From the NCBI RefSeq assembly GCF_003030465.1, contig NZ_CP028339.1, positions 930,001 to 994,000 on the forward strand: a DNA stretch of 64,000 nucleotides, read 5' to 3'. The notes beneath the pieces were generated by a model that was not told where the DNA came from, made no database searches, and saw only the letters and a list, made by a program, of their open reading frames with translations. This document shows, in pieces, positions 38,266 to 47,405 of the stretch. Both the position numbers and the translations under genes were made by a program. Positions within the stretch are counted from its first letter, which is position 1; each line of letters starts with the position of its first letter. Origin of the DNA: Thauera aromatica K172. GTDB lineage: Bacteria; Pseudomonadota; Gammaproteobacteria; Burkholderiales; Rhodocyclaceae.

Positions 38266-39743
38266 CCATCATGGAAATCTCCTCCCTCCTGCCCGTCATC
38301 CTGTCCGGCGGTTCCGGAACGCGGCTGTGGCCGCTGTCGCGCGAAACCTACCCCAAGCAGCTGCTCGCGCTCACCGGCCCCCACACCATGCTGCAGCAGA
38401 CCGCGCTGCGCCTGGAGGGCCTGGCGGGCAATGCGAAGGTGCTCGACCCGTGCGTGGTCTGCAACGCCGAATACCGCTTCATCACCGCCGAGCAGCTGCA
38501 GGCGGCGGGCAAGCCCGCGTCCTCGATCCTGCTCGAACCTTTCGGGCGCAACACCGCTCCGGCCCTGACGCTCGCAGCGCTGCACGCCCACGCCGGCGGG
38601 CAGGACCCCCTGCTGCTGGTGATGCCCGCCGACCATGTCATCGCTCGCCAGGACGCCTTCCAGGCTGCGGTGCGCCAGGGCATCCCGGCGGCCAGGGGCG
38701 GCGCCATGGTCACCTTCGGCATCGTCCCGGAACGGGCCGAAACCGGCTACGGCTACCTGCGCCGCGGCGCCGCGGCACCCGACGGCAGCTACGCCCTGGA
38801 CCGCTTCGTCGAGAAACCTGACGCCGAACACGCCCGCCGCTACCTCGACAGCGGCGACTACCTCTGGAACAGCGGGCTGTTCATGATGCACGCCAGCGTC
38901 TGGCTCGCCGCGATCGCCCACTTCGACCCGGCGATGCTCGCCGCGTGCACCGCCGCCCTGCAGGCCGCCCGCGCCGACGTCGACTTCATCCGCATCGACA
39001 CCGCCGCGTTCGAAGCCTGCCCGTCGGACTCCATCGACTACGCCGTGATGGAAAAGCTCGCCGCTGCGCCGCAACTGGGCATCGCCGCCCGAGTCGTGCC
39101 GATGGAGGCCGGCTGGTCCGATGTCGGCGCCTGGGATGCGCTGTGGGACATCCTCGACAAGGACGAAGCGGGTAACGCCGCCTGCGGCGAAACCCTGCTC
39201 GAGCGCTCCGCCAACTCCCTGCTGTTCGCCAGCAGCCGCCTGGTGGCAGGCGTCGGTCTGGACAACATCGTCGTCGTCGAAACGCCCGACGCCGTCCTTG
39301 TCGCCGCCAAGGACTGCGCGCAGGACGTCAAGAAGATTGTCGCCCGGCTCAAGGCCGAAGGGCGGACGTTGGCCGACACGCATCGCAAGGTAAACCGCCC
39401 CTGGGGCTGGTACGACTCGATCGACGGCGGCGACCGCTTCCAGGTCAAGCGCATCGTCGTCAAGCCCGGCGCCAGCCTCAGCCTGCAGATGCACCACCAC
39501 CGCGCCGAACACTGGATCGTGGTGCGCGGCACCGCTGAAGTCACCCATGGCGACAAGGTCATGCTGCTGTCCGAGAACGAATCCACCTACATCCCGCTCG
39601 GCCACGTCCACCGCCTCGCCAACCCCGGCAAGGTGCCGCTGGAGATCATCGAAGTGCAGTCCGGCAGCTACCTCGGCGAAGACGACATCGTCCGCTTCGA
39701 AGACACCTACGGCCGCGCCCCGGCCGCGCAGCCGGGGGCGTGA
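38262..39743 (+). CDS. manC: Bifunctional mannose-1-phosphate guanylyltransferase / mannose-6-phosphate isomerase (ManC/WbpW type)
   Basis: Makes GDP-mannose, the precursor used by Gmd. It has 493 residues. The N-terminal nucleotidyltransferase shows ILSGGSGTRLWPLSRETYPKQLL and FGRNTAPALTLAAL. FVEKPDAEHARRYL and YLWNSGLFM follow. The C-terminal cupin isomerase domain includes KRIVVKPGASLSLQMHHHRAEHWIVV. The GTG at 38262 overlaps the DUF2304 stop; an ATG at 38271 is an equally good start. This matches type II enzymes such as WbpW of A-band LPS. Confidence 0.95.
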   Translation: MTIMEISSLLPVILSGGSGTRLWPLSRETYPKQLLALTGPHTMLQQTALRLEGLAGNAKVLDPCVVCNAEYRFITAEQLQAAGKPASSILLEPFGRNTAPALTLAALHAHAGGQDPLLLVMPADHVIARQDAFQAAVRQGIPAARGGAMVTFGIVPERAETGYGYLRRGAAAPDGSYALDRFVEKPDAEHARRYLDSGDYLWNSGLFMMHASVWLAAIAHFDPAMLAACTAALQAARADVDFIRIDTAAFEACPSDSIDYAVMEKLAAAPQLGIAARVVPMEAGWSDVGAWDALWDILDKDEAGNAACGETLLERSANSLLFASSRLVAGVGLDNIVVVETPDAVLVAAKDCAQDVKKIVARLKAEGRTLADTHRKVNRPWGWYDSIDGGDRFQVKRIVVKPGASLSLQMHHHRAEHWIVVRGTAEVTHGDKVMLLSENESTYIPLGHVHRLANPGKVPLEIIEVQSGSYLGEDDIVRFEDTYGRAPAAQPGA

Positions 39744-40549
39744 CCGTGCCTGGCCTGCTCATGCTCCGCGCCCTGTGGGGATACCGCGGTTTTGTCTGGA
39801 GCAGCGTGCTGCGTGAATTCAACGGCAAATATCGCGAATCGCTGCTCGGCGCGTTCTGGTCGGTGGCCAATCCGCTGGCCATGATCCTCATCTATACCGT
39901 GATCTTCGGCCAGCTCATGCGTCCGACCCTGCCCGGCCATGAGCATGTCCCGTTCGCATTCAGCATCTACCTGTGTGCAGGCGTGATTACCTGGAGCCTG
40001 TTCGCCGAGATGCTCGGCCGGCTCAACAACGTATTTCTCGAGCACGGCAACCTGATCAAGAAATCCAGCTTTCCGAGGATCTGCCTGCCTGCGATCGTCG
40101 CTTTGTCGGCGCTGATCAACTTCGCCATCGTCTTCGGGCTCTACCTGATCTTCCTCGCGATCATCGGCCACTGGCCGGGCTGGGCGTTGCTGGCGCTGCT
40201 GCCGCTGCTGGCCCTGCAACTGCTGTTTACCCTGGGGCTGGGCATTTTTCTGGGCACGCTCAACGTCTTCTTCCGGGACGTCGGCCAGCTCACCGGGGTT
40301 GTGCTGCAGTTCTGGTTCTGGCTCACGCCGATCGTCTACACCCTTCCGGCGCTGCCGGAAAAAATCCGCGGCATCATGGCTTATAACCCCATGCACGCGC
40401 TCATGGCCGCTTACCAGACCCTGTTTCTCGCACGGGAAATGCCCGACTTTTCCAGCCTGCTGCCGTTCGCCCTGCTGACCGTGGGCTTTCTGCTGCTCGG
40501 GGCACGTTTCTTCCTTGCCCGGGTGGGCGAACTGGTGGACGAACTGTAA
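39740..40549 (+). CDS. wzm: Polysaccharide ABC exporter permease (Wzm/KpsM type)
   Basis: A 269-residue ABC-2 permease with six predicted membrane helices. It shows the amphipathic N-terminal segment VLREFNGKYRESLLGAFWSVANPL and the late motif LTPIVYTLPALPEKIRGIMAYNPMHALMAAYQ. It pairs with the ATPase directly downstream (one-base overlap) to move a lipid-linked polysaccharide across the inner membrane. The GTG start overlaps the manC stop. Confidence 0.93.
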   Translation: MTVPGLLMLRALWGYRGFVWSSVLREFNGKYRESLLGAFWSVANPLAMILIYTVIFGQLMRPTLPGHEHVPFAFSIYLCAGVITWSLFAEMLGRLNNVFLEHGNLIKKSSFPRICLPAIVALSALINFAIVFGLYLIFLAIIGHWPGWALLALLPLLALQLLFTLGLGIFLGTLNVFFRDVGQLTGVVLQFWFWLTPIVYTLPALPEKIRGIMAYNPMHALMAAYQTLFLAREMPDFSSLLPFALLTVGFLLLGARFFLARVGELVDEL

Positions 40550-41790
40550 TGGGTGTCCTCACCGTCTCCAATCTCAGCAAGGCCTACAAACGCTACCCCG
40601 GCAAGTGGGCGCGTGCACGCGAATGGCTGACCGGCAAACCCGGCCATGACAAAACCTGGGTCCTGCGTGACATCTCCTTCCATGTACGCCCTGGGGAGGC
40701 CGTCGGCATCATCGGGGTCAATGGCGCCGGCAAGAGCACGTTGCTGAAAATCATCTGCGGCACCACCCAGCCTACTGGCGGCAGCGCACGCATCGAAGGG
40801 CGGGTCGCTGCGCTCCTCGAACTGGGAATGGGGTTCCATCCCGATTTCACTGGCCGCCAGAACGTTTTCATGGCTGGGCAACTGCTCGGCATGACGGGGA
40901 GCGAAATTTCCGCCTGCATGCCGGAGATCGAAGCTTTTGCCGAAATCGGAGACTACATCGACCGCCCGGTACGGATGTATTCGAGCGGCATGCAGATGAG
41001 GCTGGCATTCAGCGTGGCGACCGCGGTGCGCCCGGACGTGCTGATCGTCGATGAGGCTCTGTCGGTCGGCGATGCCTACTTCCAGCACAAGAGCTTCAAC
41101 AGGATCCGTGAATTCCGCGAGCAGGGAACCACGCTGCTGATCGTCTCGCACGACCGTGGCGCCATCCAGAACCTGTGCGACCGTGCCCTCCTGCTGGGAG
41201 AAGGGCGCGTCATCAAGGATGGCCGGCCGGACGAGGTCATGGACTACTACAACGCCCTCATCGCCGAACGTGAGAACGCCACCGTCGAGGTTCGGGCACT
41301 CGCCGACAGCAGGGTGCAGACCTGCTCCGGGACCGGTGAGGCGCGGGTCGAGTCCATCGTCCTGCACAATGCGCAGGGAGAAGCCGTCGAATTCGTCAAT
41401 GTCGGCGAGCCCGTGCAGCTCGAAGTCCGGGTGCGCATCCATGCCGATCTGCCCGAGCTCGCATTCGGCTACATGATCAAGGATCGCCTCGGCCAGCCGG
41501 TGTTCGGCACCAACACCCATTATCTGGGGCTCGAACTCGGCGGTTTCGCGAAAGGCGACAGTTTCGTCCTGCGCTTTTCCTTTCCTGCCAACCTCGGGGT
41601 CGGTTCGTATTCGGTGTCCACTGCCCTGCACGTTTCCGACAGCCATCTCGCCAGCAACTATGAATGGCGCGACCTGGCGCTGATGTTCAATGTGCTCAAC
41701 ATCGACCGCAGCACGTTCATCGGGGTCAACTGGATGCTGCCGCAGGTCGAGTACCTGCCGTTTCAGCCGCAGCCCAGTACCTGCCGGTAG
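40549..41790 (+). CDS. wzt: Polysaccharide ABC exporter ATPase with C-terminal carbohydrate-binding domain (Wzt type)
   Basis: A 413-residue protein. The nucleotide-binding domain has Walker A GVNGAGKST, signature YSSGMQMRLAFSVA, Walker B VLIVDEALSVGD and the switch His in VSHDRG. Residues from about 245 onward (DSRVQTCSGTGEARVESIVL to the end) form the Wzt C-terminal beta-sandwich. In E. coli O8/O9a that domain recognises the capped non-reducing end before export. Its presence argues for a chain-terminating modification in this polymer. The gene overlaps the convergent GT4 gene by 28 bases. Confidence 0.93.
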   Translation: MGVLTVSNLSKAYKRYPGKWARAREWLTGKPGHDKTWVLRDISFHVRPGEAVGIIGVNGAGKSTLLKIICGTTQPTGGSARIEGRVAALLELGMGFHPDFTGRQNVFMAGQLLGMTGSEISACMPEIEAFAEIGDYIDRPVRMYSSGMQMRLAFSVATAVRPDVLIVDEALSVGDAYFQHKSFNRIREFREQGTTLLIVSHDRGAIQNLCDRALLLGEGRVIKDGRPDEVMDYYNALIAERENATVEVRALADSRVQTCSGTGEARVESIVLHNAQGEAVEFVNVGEPVQLEVRVRIHADLPELAFGYMIKDRLGQPVFGTNTHYLGLELGGFAKGDSFVLRFSFPANLGVGSYSVSTALHVSDSHLASNYEWRDLALMFNVLNIDRSTFIGVNWMLPQVEYLPFQPQPSTCR

Positions 41791-42899
41791 ATGTCGACGG
41801 TCCGGGCCGCGGTCCGGGCCCAGGAAAACCCCGCCGCGCGCGTCCGCCCCTTGCTGCGCAACGCCTGTGCCAGGGCCGGCGTTTCGATCAGGGCGAGCAT
41901 CGCCCCGGCGATCGCGTCCTCGTCCCGCGGGTCGACCAGCAGGGCCGCATCGCCGGCCACTTCCGGCAGGGACGTGGTTGTCGACGTGATCACCGGTGTG
42001 CCGGCCGCGAACGCTTCCAGCACCGGCAGCCCGAAGCCTTCGTGCAGCGAGGGGAACACCAGCGCCGAGGCCATGCTCACCAGCGGCTGCAACTCTTCGT
42101 CCGGCACGTGGCGCAGCCAGCGCAGCGTGCCGCCATCGCCCTCGGCCAGGGTGGCGACTTCGGCCTCGCAGCCCCAGCCGGCACGCCCGGCGACCACCAG
42201 CGGCACCTCGCGGCGCAGGGCGGGCGCCAGCGCACGGTGGGCAGCGATCACCCGTCCCAGGTTCTTGCGCGGCTGCAGCGTACCGACGAAGACGAAAAAC
42301 CGCTCCGGCAACGCGTGGCGGGCGCGCACCCGGGCGCACGCCGCCGCCGACGGCGGCAGAAACCAGCGCTCATCGACGCCCAGCGGCGTCACGCTGATCC
42401 GCGGCTCGGGAATCCCGAACCATTCCACCAGCTCCTGCCGGGCATGGCTGGAAATGGTGATGACATGCGTCGCCCAGCGCGCGGAGCGCCGCCACAGCGC
42501 GTTCTTGATCGCCTTGAAACGGTAGGACACCCACTCCGGGTGGGCCAGCGGAATCGCATCCATCAGGGTCGCGACCACCGGCACGCCGCGCACCGACGGA
42601 ATCAGGTGGTCGGTGGCATGGACCAGGTCGACCCGGCCCTTCAGCGCGTGGGTGGTGGCCGGGAACGCCGCCCCGCTCAGCAGGGCGAGCAGGGCCTGCA
42701 GCTGAAAATCGCCCGCGCGCAACGGCGGATCGGCCGCCAGCGGCGCATCCGGCCCTGAATAGGCGAACGGCAGCACGCGCACACCGGCCTGCTGCGCGAG
42801 CTGTCCGAGCAGCGCCCGGGTGTAGTTGCCGATGCCGTCTATGCCGCCCTGCGCCAGCCCCCGGCGCAGCACGGTCGTGCCCAGCGCTACGCGCATCAT
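41763..42899 (-). CDS. Family 4 glycosyltransferase (mannosyl/rhamnosyltransferase-like)
   Basis: A 378-residue GT-B enzyme. The N-terminus RVALGTTVLRRGLAQGGIDGIGNYTRALL is followed by the donor-domain motif VFVGTLQPRKNLGRVIAAHRAL and the EX7E motif in FPSLHEGFGLPVLEAF. It resembles the WbpY/WbpZ and WbdB/C class of mannose or D-rhamnose transferases. Last gene of the minus-strand operon; its ATG overlaps the rmd stop. Confidence 0.88.
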   Translation of the reverse strand: MMRVALGTTVLRRGLAQGGIDGIGNYTRALLGQLAQQAGVRVLPFAYSGPDAPLAADPPLRAGDFQLQALLALLSGAAFPATTHALKGRVDLVHATDHLIPSVRGVPVVATLMDAIPLAHPEWVSYRFKAIKNALWRRSARWATHVITISSHARQELVEWFGIPEPRISVTPLGVDERWFLPPSAAACARVRARHALPERFFVFVGTLQPRKNLGRVIAAHRALAPALRREVPLVVAGRAGWGCEAEVATLAEGDGGTLRWLRHVPDEELQPLVSMASALVFPSLHEGFGLPVLEAFAAGTPVITSTTTSLPEVAGDAALLVDPRDEDAIAGAMLALIETPALAQALRSKGRTRAAGFSWARTAARTVDIYRQVLGCG

Positions 42900-43783
42900 G
42901 CGTGCTCGAGCATCCAGCGCAGGGTGTCCTCGAGCGCGGGCGTTTCCCAGTCGCCGATCAGGCGGCGCAGCCGGGACGCATCGCCGCGCAGGGTCTTCAC
43001 CTCGTTGCTGCGGACGAAGGCCGGATTGACGTCGACACGCAGCGTATGCCCACTCAGGCGGGTGGCGATCTCCAGGACTTCGCGCAGGCTGTGCACGGTG
43101 CCCGAGCAGACATTCACCGTCTCGCCCGCGGGGCGCACTTCCAGCAGGCGGCGGTAGGCCCGCGCCACCGCACGCACGTCGGAAAAATCCCGCCAGACAT
43201 CGAGATTGCCCAGCTCGATGAATGCCGCCCGGCGCCGGAAGTGGGACACGATCTTCGGCAGCAGGAAGTTGTCCGCCTGCCCGACGCCGGTGTAGTTGAA
43301 CGGCCGGGCGATGACGATCGGCAGCCTGTCCCCCCACAGCCGGGCCATGTACTCCATCGCCAGCTTGCTCACCGCGTAGTCGTTGGCCGGGTTCGGGGGC
43401 GAGGACTCGTCCAGCACTTCGGCGGTCGAATTGCCATACACGTTGGCGCTGCTGGCCAGCAGCACGCACTCGGGCCGGTGTCCGGACGCCGCCAGGGCCG
43501 CCAGCAGGTTGCGGGTGCCGATCAGGTTGACCGTGTAGAACGTGTCTGCCTCGCGGTGGCCGGGAAAGGCGATCCCCGCCAGATGGACCACGGCATCCGG
43601 GCGGACTTCGGCGACGATCCCGCCCAGCCGGTCCCGGTCCGCCAGGTCGGCCTGCCGGTAACGCGCGTCGTCGGTGGCCGCGCACGTCCCCAGCCCCCAG
43701 ACCTCCCAGCCGCCGGCGGTCAGTTCATCGGCCACATAGCGGCCGGTAAACCCCTTGATGCCGGTGATCAATGCGCGCTTCAC
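42896..43783 (-). CDS. rmd: GDP-4-dehydro-6-deoxy-D-mannose reductase (GDP-D-rhamnose synthesis)
   Basis: A 295-residue short-chain dehydrogenase starting at GTG. Seen: the nucleotide loop ALITGIKGFTGRYVADEL, VVHLAGIAFPG, SSANVYG (catalytic Ser), and the catalytic YAVSKLAMEY (YxxxK), then RPFNYTGVGQ. With gmd 11 bases upstream, reduction of GDP-4-keto-6-deoxymannose to GDP-D-rhamnose is the best reading. GDP-6-deoxy-D-talose is the main alternative, because the two reductases are hard to tell apart by eye. Confidence 0.85.
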   Translation of the reverse strand: MKRALITGIKGFTGRYVADELTAGGWEVWGLGTCAATDDARYRQADLADRDRLGGIVAEVRPDAVVHLAGIAFPGHREADTFYTVNLIGTRNLLAALAASGHRPECVLLASSANVYGNSTAEVLDESSPPNPANDYAVSKLAMEYMARLWGDRLPIVIARPFNYTGVGQADNFLLPKIVSHFRRRAAFIELGNLDVWRDFSDVRAVARAYRRLLEVRPAGETVNVCSGTVHSLREVLEIATRLSGHTLRVDVNPAFVRSNEVKTLRGDASRLRRLIGDWETPALEDTLRWMLEHA

Positions 43784-43794
43784 GGCCGCCGCGC

Positions 43795-44918
<1,124 letters not shown>

Positions 44919-44954
44919 TGCGCGGTCGTGCTTTGCTGTCCGGGAGGCGACCGT

Positions 44955-45959
44955 TCATCGCCTCGCCACCGCTCCGGGGGCGCGGCAGTGCCGCTCGATC
45001 ATCGGCAGCAACACGTCGGCCAGGCGGTGCGTATGCACGGACCGCATTTCGCTGGTCAGATGGAAGTTGGTGTCGAAAAAGGCGTCTTCTTCATACATGA
45101 AATTGAAGGGGTCGCCGCTGTAGTGCAGACCGTGGGTGCGCGCCAGCTCCGGCAGGCGGCGGTAGTAATCGCGCTCCTGCGGATCGCTGCGGTAGGTGGG
45201 GCGGGCGAGCATGGCCGGCGGAACGAACAGCGCGCAACCTCCGTCCGCCTCCACCTGGCGTGCGAACCGGCGCCAGCGCGACCAGCTCGCGTTCGATGTG
45301 CGGGCTTGCGCCCCATAGCGTTCGGGGGGCGAGCGGGTGACGGCCTCGCGCATCGCGTCGGTGCGCAGCACCCGCTCGCTGTTGCGCTGGTCGCCGCGTT
45401 CGTCCAGGTTTTGCGGGCCATACAGCCCGGTCACACGGAATCCCGCGGGCAGTCCGCGGTAGCCTTCCACCACCCGATCCAGGGGCAGCAGCCACATCGT
45501 TTTCAGCCAGCGCACGAAACCGATCTCCCCGACCGGCAGCGGGTGGCTGGCCTGGAAATCGATGAACTGGCGGTTGATCGTCGCTTCGTCGTGGTAGAGC
45601 GGATACTCCAGCGGCAGCACCACCCAGTCACCGGGCCGCAGTACCCGCACCGCATGATCGATGATGAACGGCGCCAGCACGCCCGCATTGACGGCGAGGT
45701 TGATCACCGGACGCCCCAGCCGCTCGCCGAGGGACTTCGAATCGACCCCGAACATCGCGCTCGAACCGGCCACCAGCAGGATGCGCGGCCCCTGCGTGCG
45801 GGCTGCCGCAGCCTGTTTCTTGGCATACGCTTGCTCTACCCACTGGTTGTGCATGTGCGGCCGCCCGGCCAGGCCGGCGACCGACAGCAGCCAGCCGCCG
45901 CCGAGCACCCCCAGGGCGACGATGGTGCCGGTCACGAAACGCAGGCAGGAGCGCTTCAT
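44955..45959 (-). CDS. SGNH/AlgX-like putative O-acetyltransferase partner protein
   Basis: A 334-residue protein with an N-terminal signal anchor (FVTGTIVALGVLGGGWLLSVAGL). A GSSAMFGVDS block (about residue 66) resembles the GDS nucleophile region of SGNH hydrolases. The C-terminal DTNFHLTSEMRSVHTHRLA could supply the Asp/His pair. It follows the MBOAT gene by three bases; such pairs (AlgI with AlgX/J, PatA/B, DltB/D) transfer acetyl groups to extracytoplasmic polysaccharide. The assignment leans on that context. Confidence 0.7.
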   Translation of the reverse strand: MKRSCLRFVTGTIVALGVLGGGWLLSVAGLAGRPHMHNQWVEQAYAKKQAAAARTQGPRILLVAGSSAMFGVDSKSLGERLGRPVINLAVNAGVLAPFIIDHAVRVLRPGDWVVLPLEYPLYHDEATINRQFIDFQASHPLPVGEIGFVRWLKTMWLLPLDRVVEGYRGLPAGFRVTGLYGPQNLDERGDQRNSERVLRTDAMREAVTRSPPERYGAQARTSNASWSRWRRFARQVEADGGCALFVPPAMLARPTYRSDPQERDYYRRLPELARTHGLHYSGDPFNFMYEEDAFFDTNFHLTSEMRSVHTHRLADVLLPMIERHCRAPGAVARR

Positions 45960-45962
45960 CGC

Positions 45963-47363
45963 CTAAAAGTTGAAATAAAGGAAGGCGCGGTCAGGGCGTT
46001 CGGCCAGCGTCTTCAGCACCAGGATCAGCAACCCGCCTGCCAGCAGCCCGCGTGCCCCATCGCGCAGAGCGAGGCAGTGCTGCAGCGCCGTCCTGCCGTA
46101 CATCGACAGCACGAGCAGCACGGGCAGCGCCCATGGCAGGCTCGTGACGAGCTCCAGCCGGGGCAGTTCCTGCACCAGGCTGGCGGGGGCGGTCAGGCTT
46201 GGCCCGGACCAGTCCAGCAGGCCGCGATACATGTTCATCGCCACCGCCAGCGAGTTCGCGCGGAATGGAATCCAGACCAGCATCACCGCCGCCGTGGTCA
46301 GCGCCAGGCCCAGGGGCGCCGGCAGGGGTGGGAAGGCGCGGCGCCAGGCGTGTGCCGCGCCCAGCAGCAGTCCGTGAATGCCGCCCCACAGCACGAACTG
46401 CCAGCCCGCCCCATGCCACAGCCCGCCGAGCAGCATCGTCAGCATCAGGTTGAACGCCTGCCGGAGCCGCCCGCTGTGCCCGCCGCCGAGCGGAACGTAA
46501 AGATAGTCGCGCAGGAAGGCAGACAGTGTGATGTGCCAGCGCCGCCAGAAATCGACGATCGAGCTGCTGCGGTAGGGCGCCCTGAAGTTGGTCGGCAACC
46601 GGATGCCGAACATCAGACCGAGGCCGACCGCCATGTCGCCATAACCCGAAAAGTCGAAGTAGAGTTGCAGCCCGTAACCGAAGGCTGCAGTCAGCACCTC
46701 GACCGCATTCAATGCCTGGCCGCTGGCTGCCGCGCCGAACAACCGGTCCACCCCGGGGGCGATGCTGTCGGCCAGCAGCACCTTTTTCGCCAGTCCCATG
46801 CACAGCAAGGTCACACCCAGCGTCCACGGCAGCGGCCGGCCAAGCCATCCCGCCCGCAGCCGCGGCAGGATGTTGCGTGCATGCACGATCGGCCCCGCGA
46901 TCAGTTGCGGGAAAAAAAGCACGAACAGGGCATAGCGCGCCAGCCCGCTGGTCGTACCCGGCCGGCGCTGGTACAGATCGACATGCCAGGCCATCTGCTG
47001 GAAAGTGAAGAACGAAATGCCCAGCGGCAGGGCCCATTGCCAGTGCACGGCCTGCGGCAGGAAACCGAGCAGGAAGCCGGCGTACTTGTAGTACAGCAGC
47101 AGGCTCAGGTTGCCGACGATGGCAAGGATCAGCCAGCGGCGAGAAGGCCGCGCCTGCTGGCACCGCCCGAGCGCATGGTTGAGCACGATCGAGGCCAGCA
47201 GCAGGGCGCCGTCGTGCCAGCTCCATGACAGATAGAAAATCGTCGACCCGCACAGCAGCACCGCAACCGCCGCCGAGGTCATGCCCCAGCGGCGACAAAG
47301 CAGGAACGATACCCACACCAGGGGCAGCAGCTGCAGAAGGAAGGGGTAGGAACTGAAGATCAC
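45963..47363 (-). CDS. MBOAT family membrane O-acyltransferase (AlgI/PatA/DltB-like)
   Basis: A 466-residue polytopic protein with about eleven hydrophobic segments. It starts MIFSSYPFLLQLLPLVW, typical of AlgI/PatA. Motifs: YYKYAGFLLGFLP, LPLGISFFTFQQMAWHVDLYQ, FFPQLIAGPIVHARNILP, the Tyr-rich YFDFSGYGDMAVGLGLMFG, DFWRRWHITLSAFLRDYLYVPLGG, and the catalytic His in LLGGLWHGAGWQF. Predicted to pass acetyl groups across the membrane to the SGNH partner. Confidence 0.92.
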   Translation of the reverse strand: MIFSSYPFLLQLLPLVWVSFLLCRRWGMTSAAVAVLLCGSTIFYLSWSWHDGALLLASIVLNHALGRCQQARPSRRWLILAIVGNLSLLLYYKYAGFLLGFLPQAVHWQWALPLGISFFTFQQMAWHVDLYQRRPGTTSGLARYALFVLFFPQLIAGPIVHARNILPRLRAGWLGRPLPWTLGVTLLCMGLAKKVLLADSIAPGVDRLFGAAASGQALNAVEVLTAAFGYGLQLYFDFSGYGDMAVGLGLMFGIRLPTNFRAPYRSSSIVDFWRRWHITLSAFLRDYLYVPLGGGHSGRLRQAFNLMLTMLLGGLWHGAGWQFVLWGGIHGLLLGAAHAWRRAFPPLPAPLGLALTTAAVMLVWIPFRANSLAVAMNMYRGLLDWSGPSLTAPASLVQELPRLELVTSLPWALPVLLVLSMYGRTALQHCLALRDGARGLLAGGLLILVLKTLAERPDRAFLYFNF

Positions 47364-47405
47364 GCCTGGCGCACCTCCACGGGGAGGGCGTGCGGAGTCG
47401 CCCTG

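Noticed and set aside
42896-43783. Assignment of the reductase as GDP-L-fucose synthase
   Set aside because: Fucose synthase is an epimerase-reductase with a different N-terminal signature; the short 295-residue Rmd-like protein next to an A-band-like gene set fits GDP-D-rhamnose better, though GDP-6-deoxytalose is not excluded.
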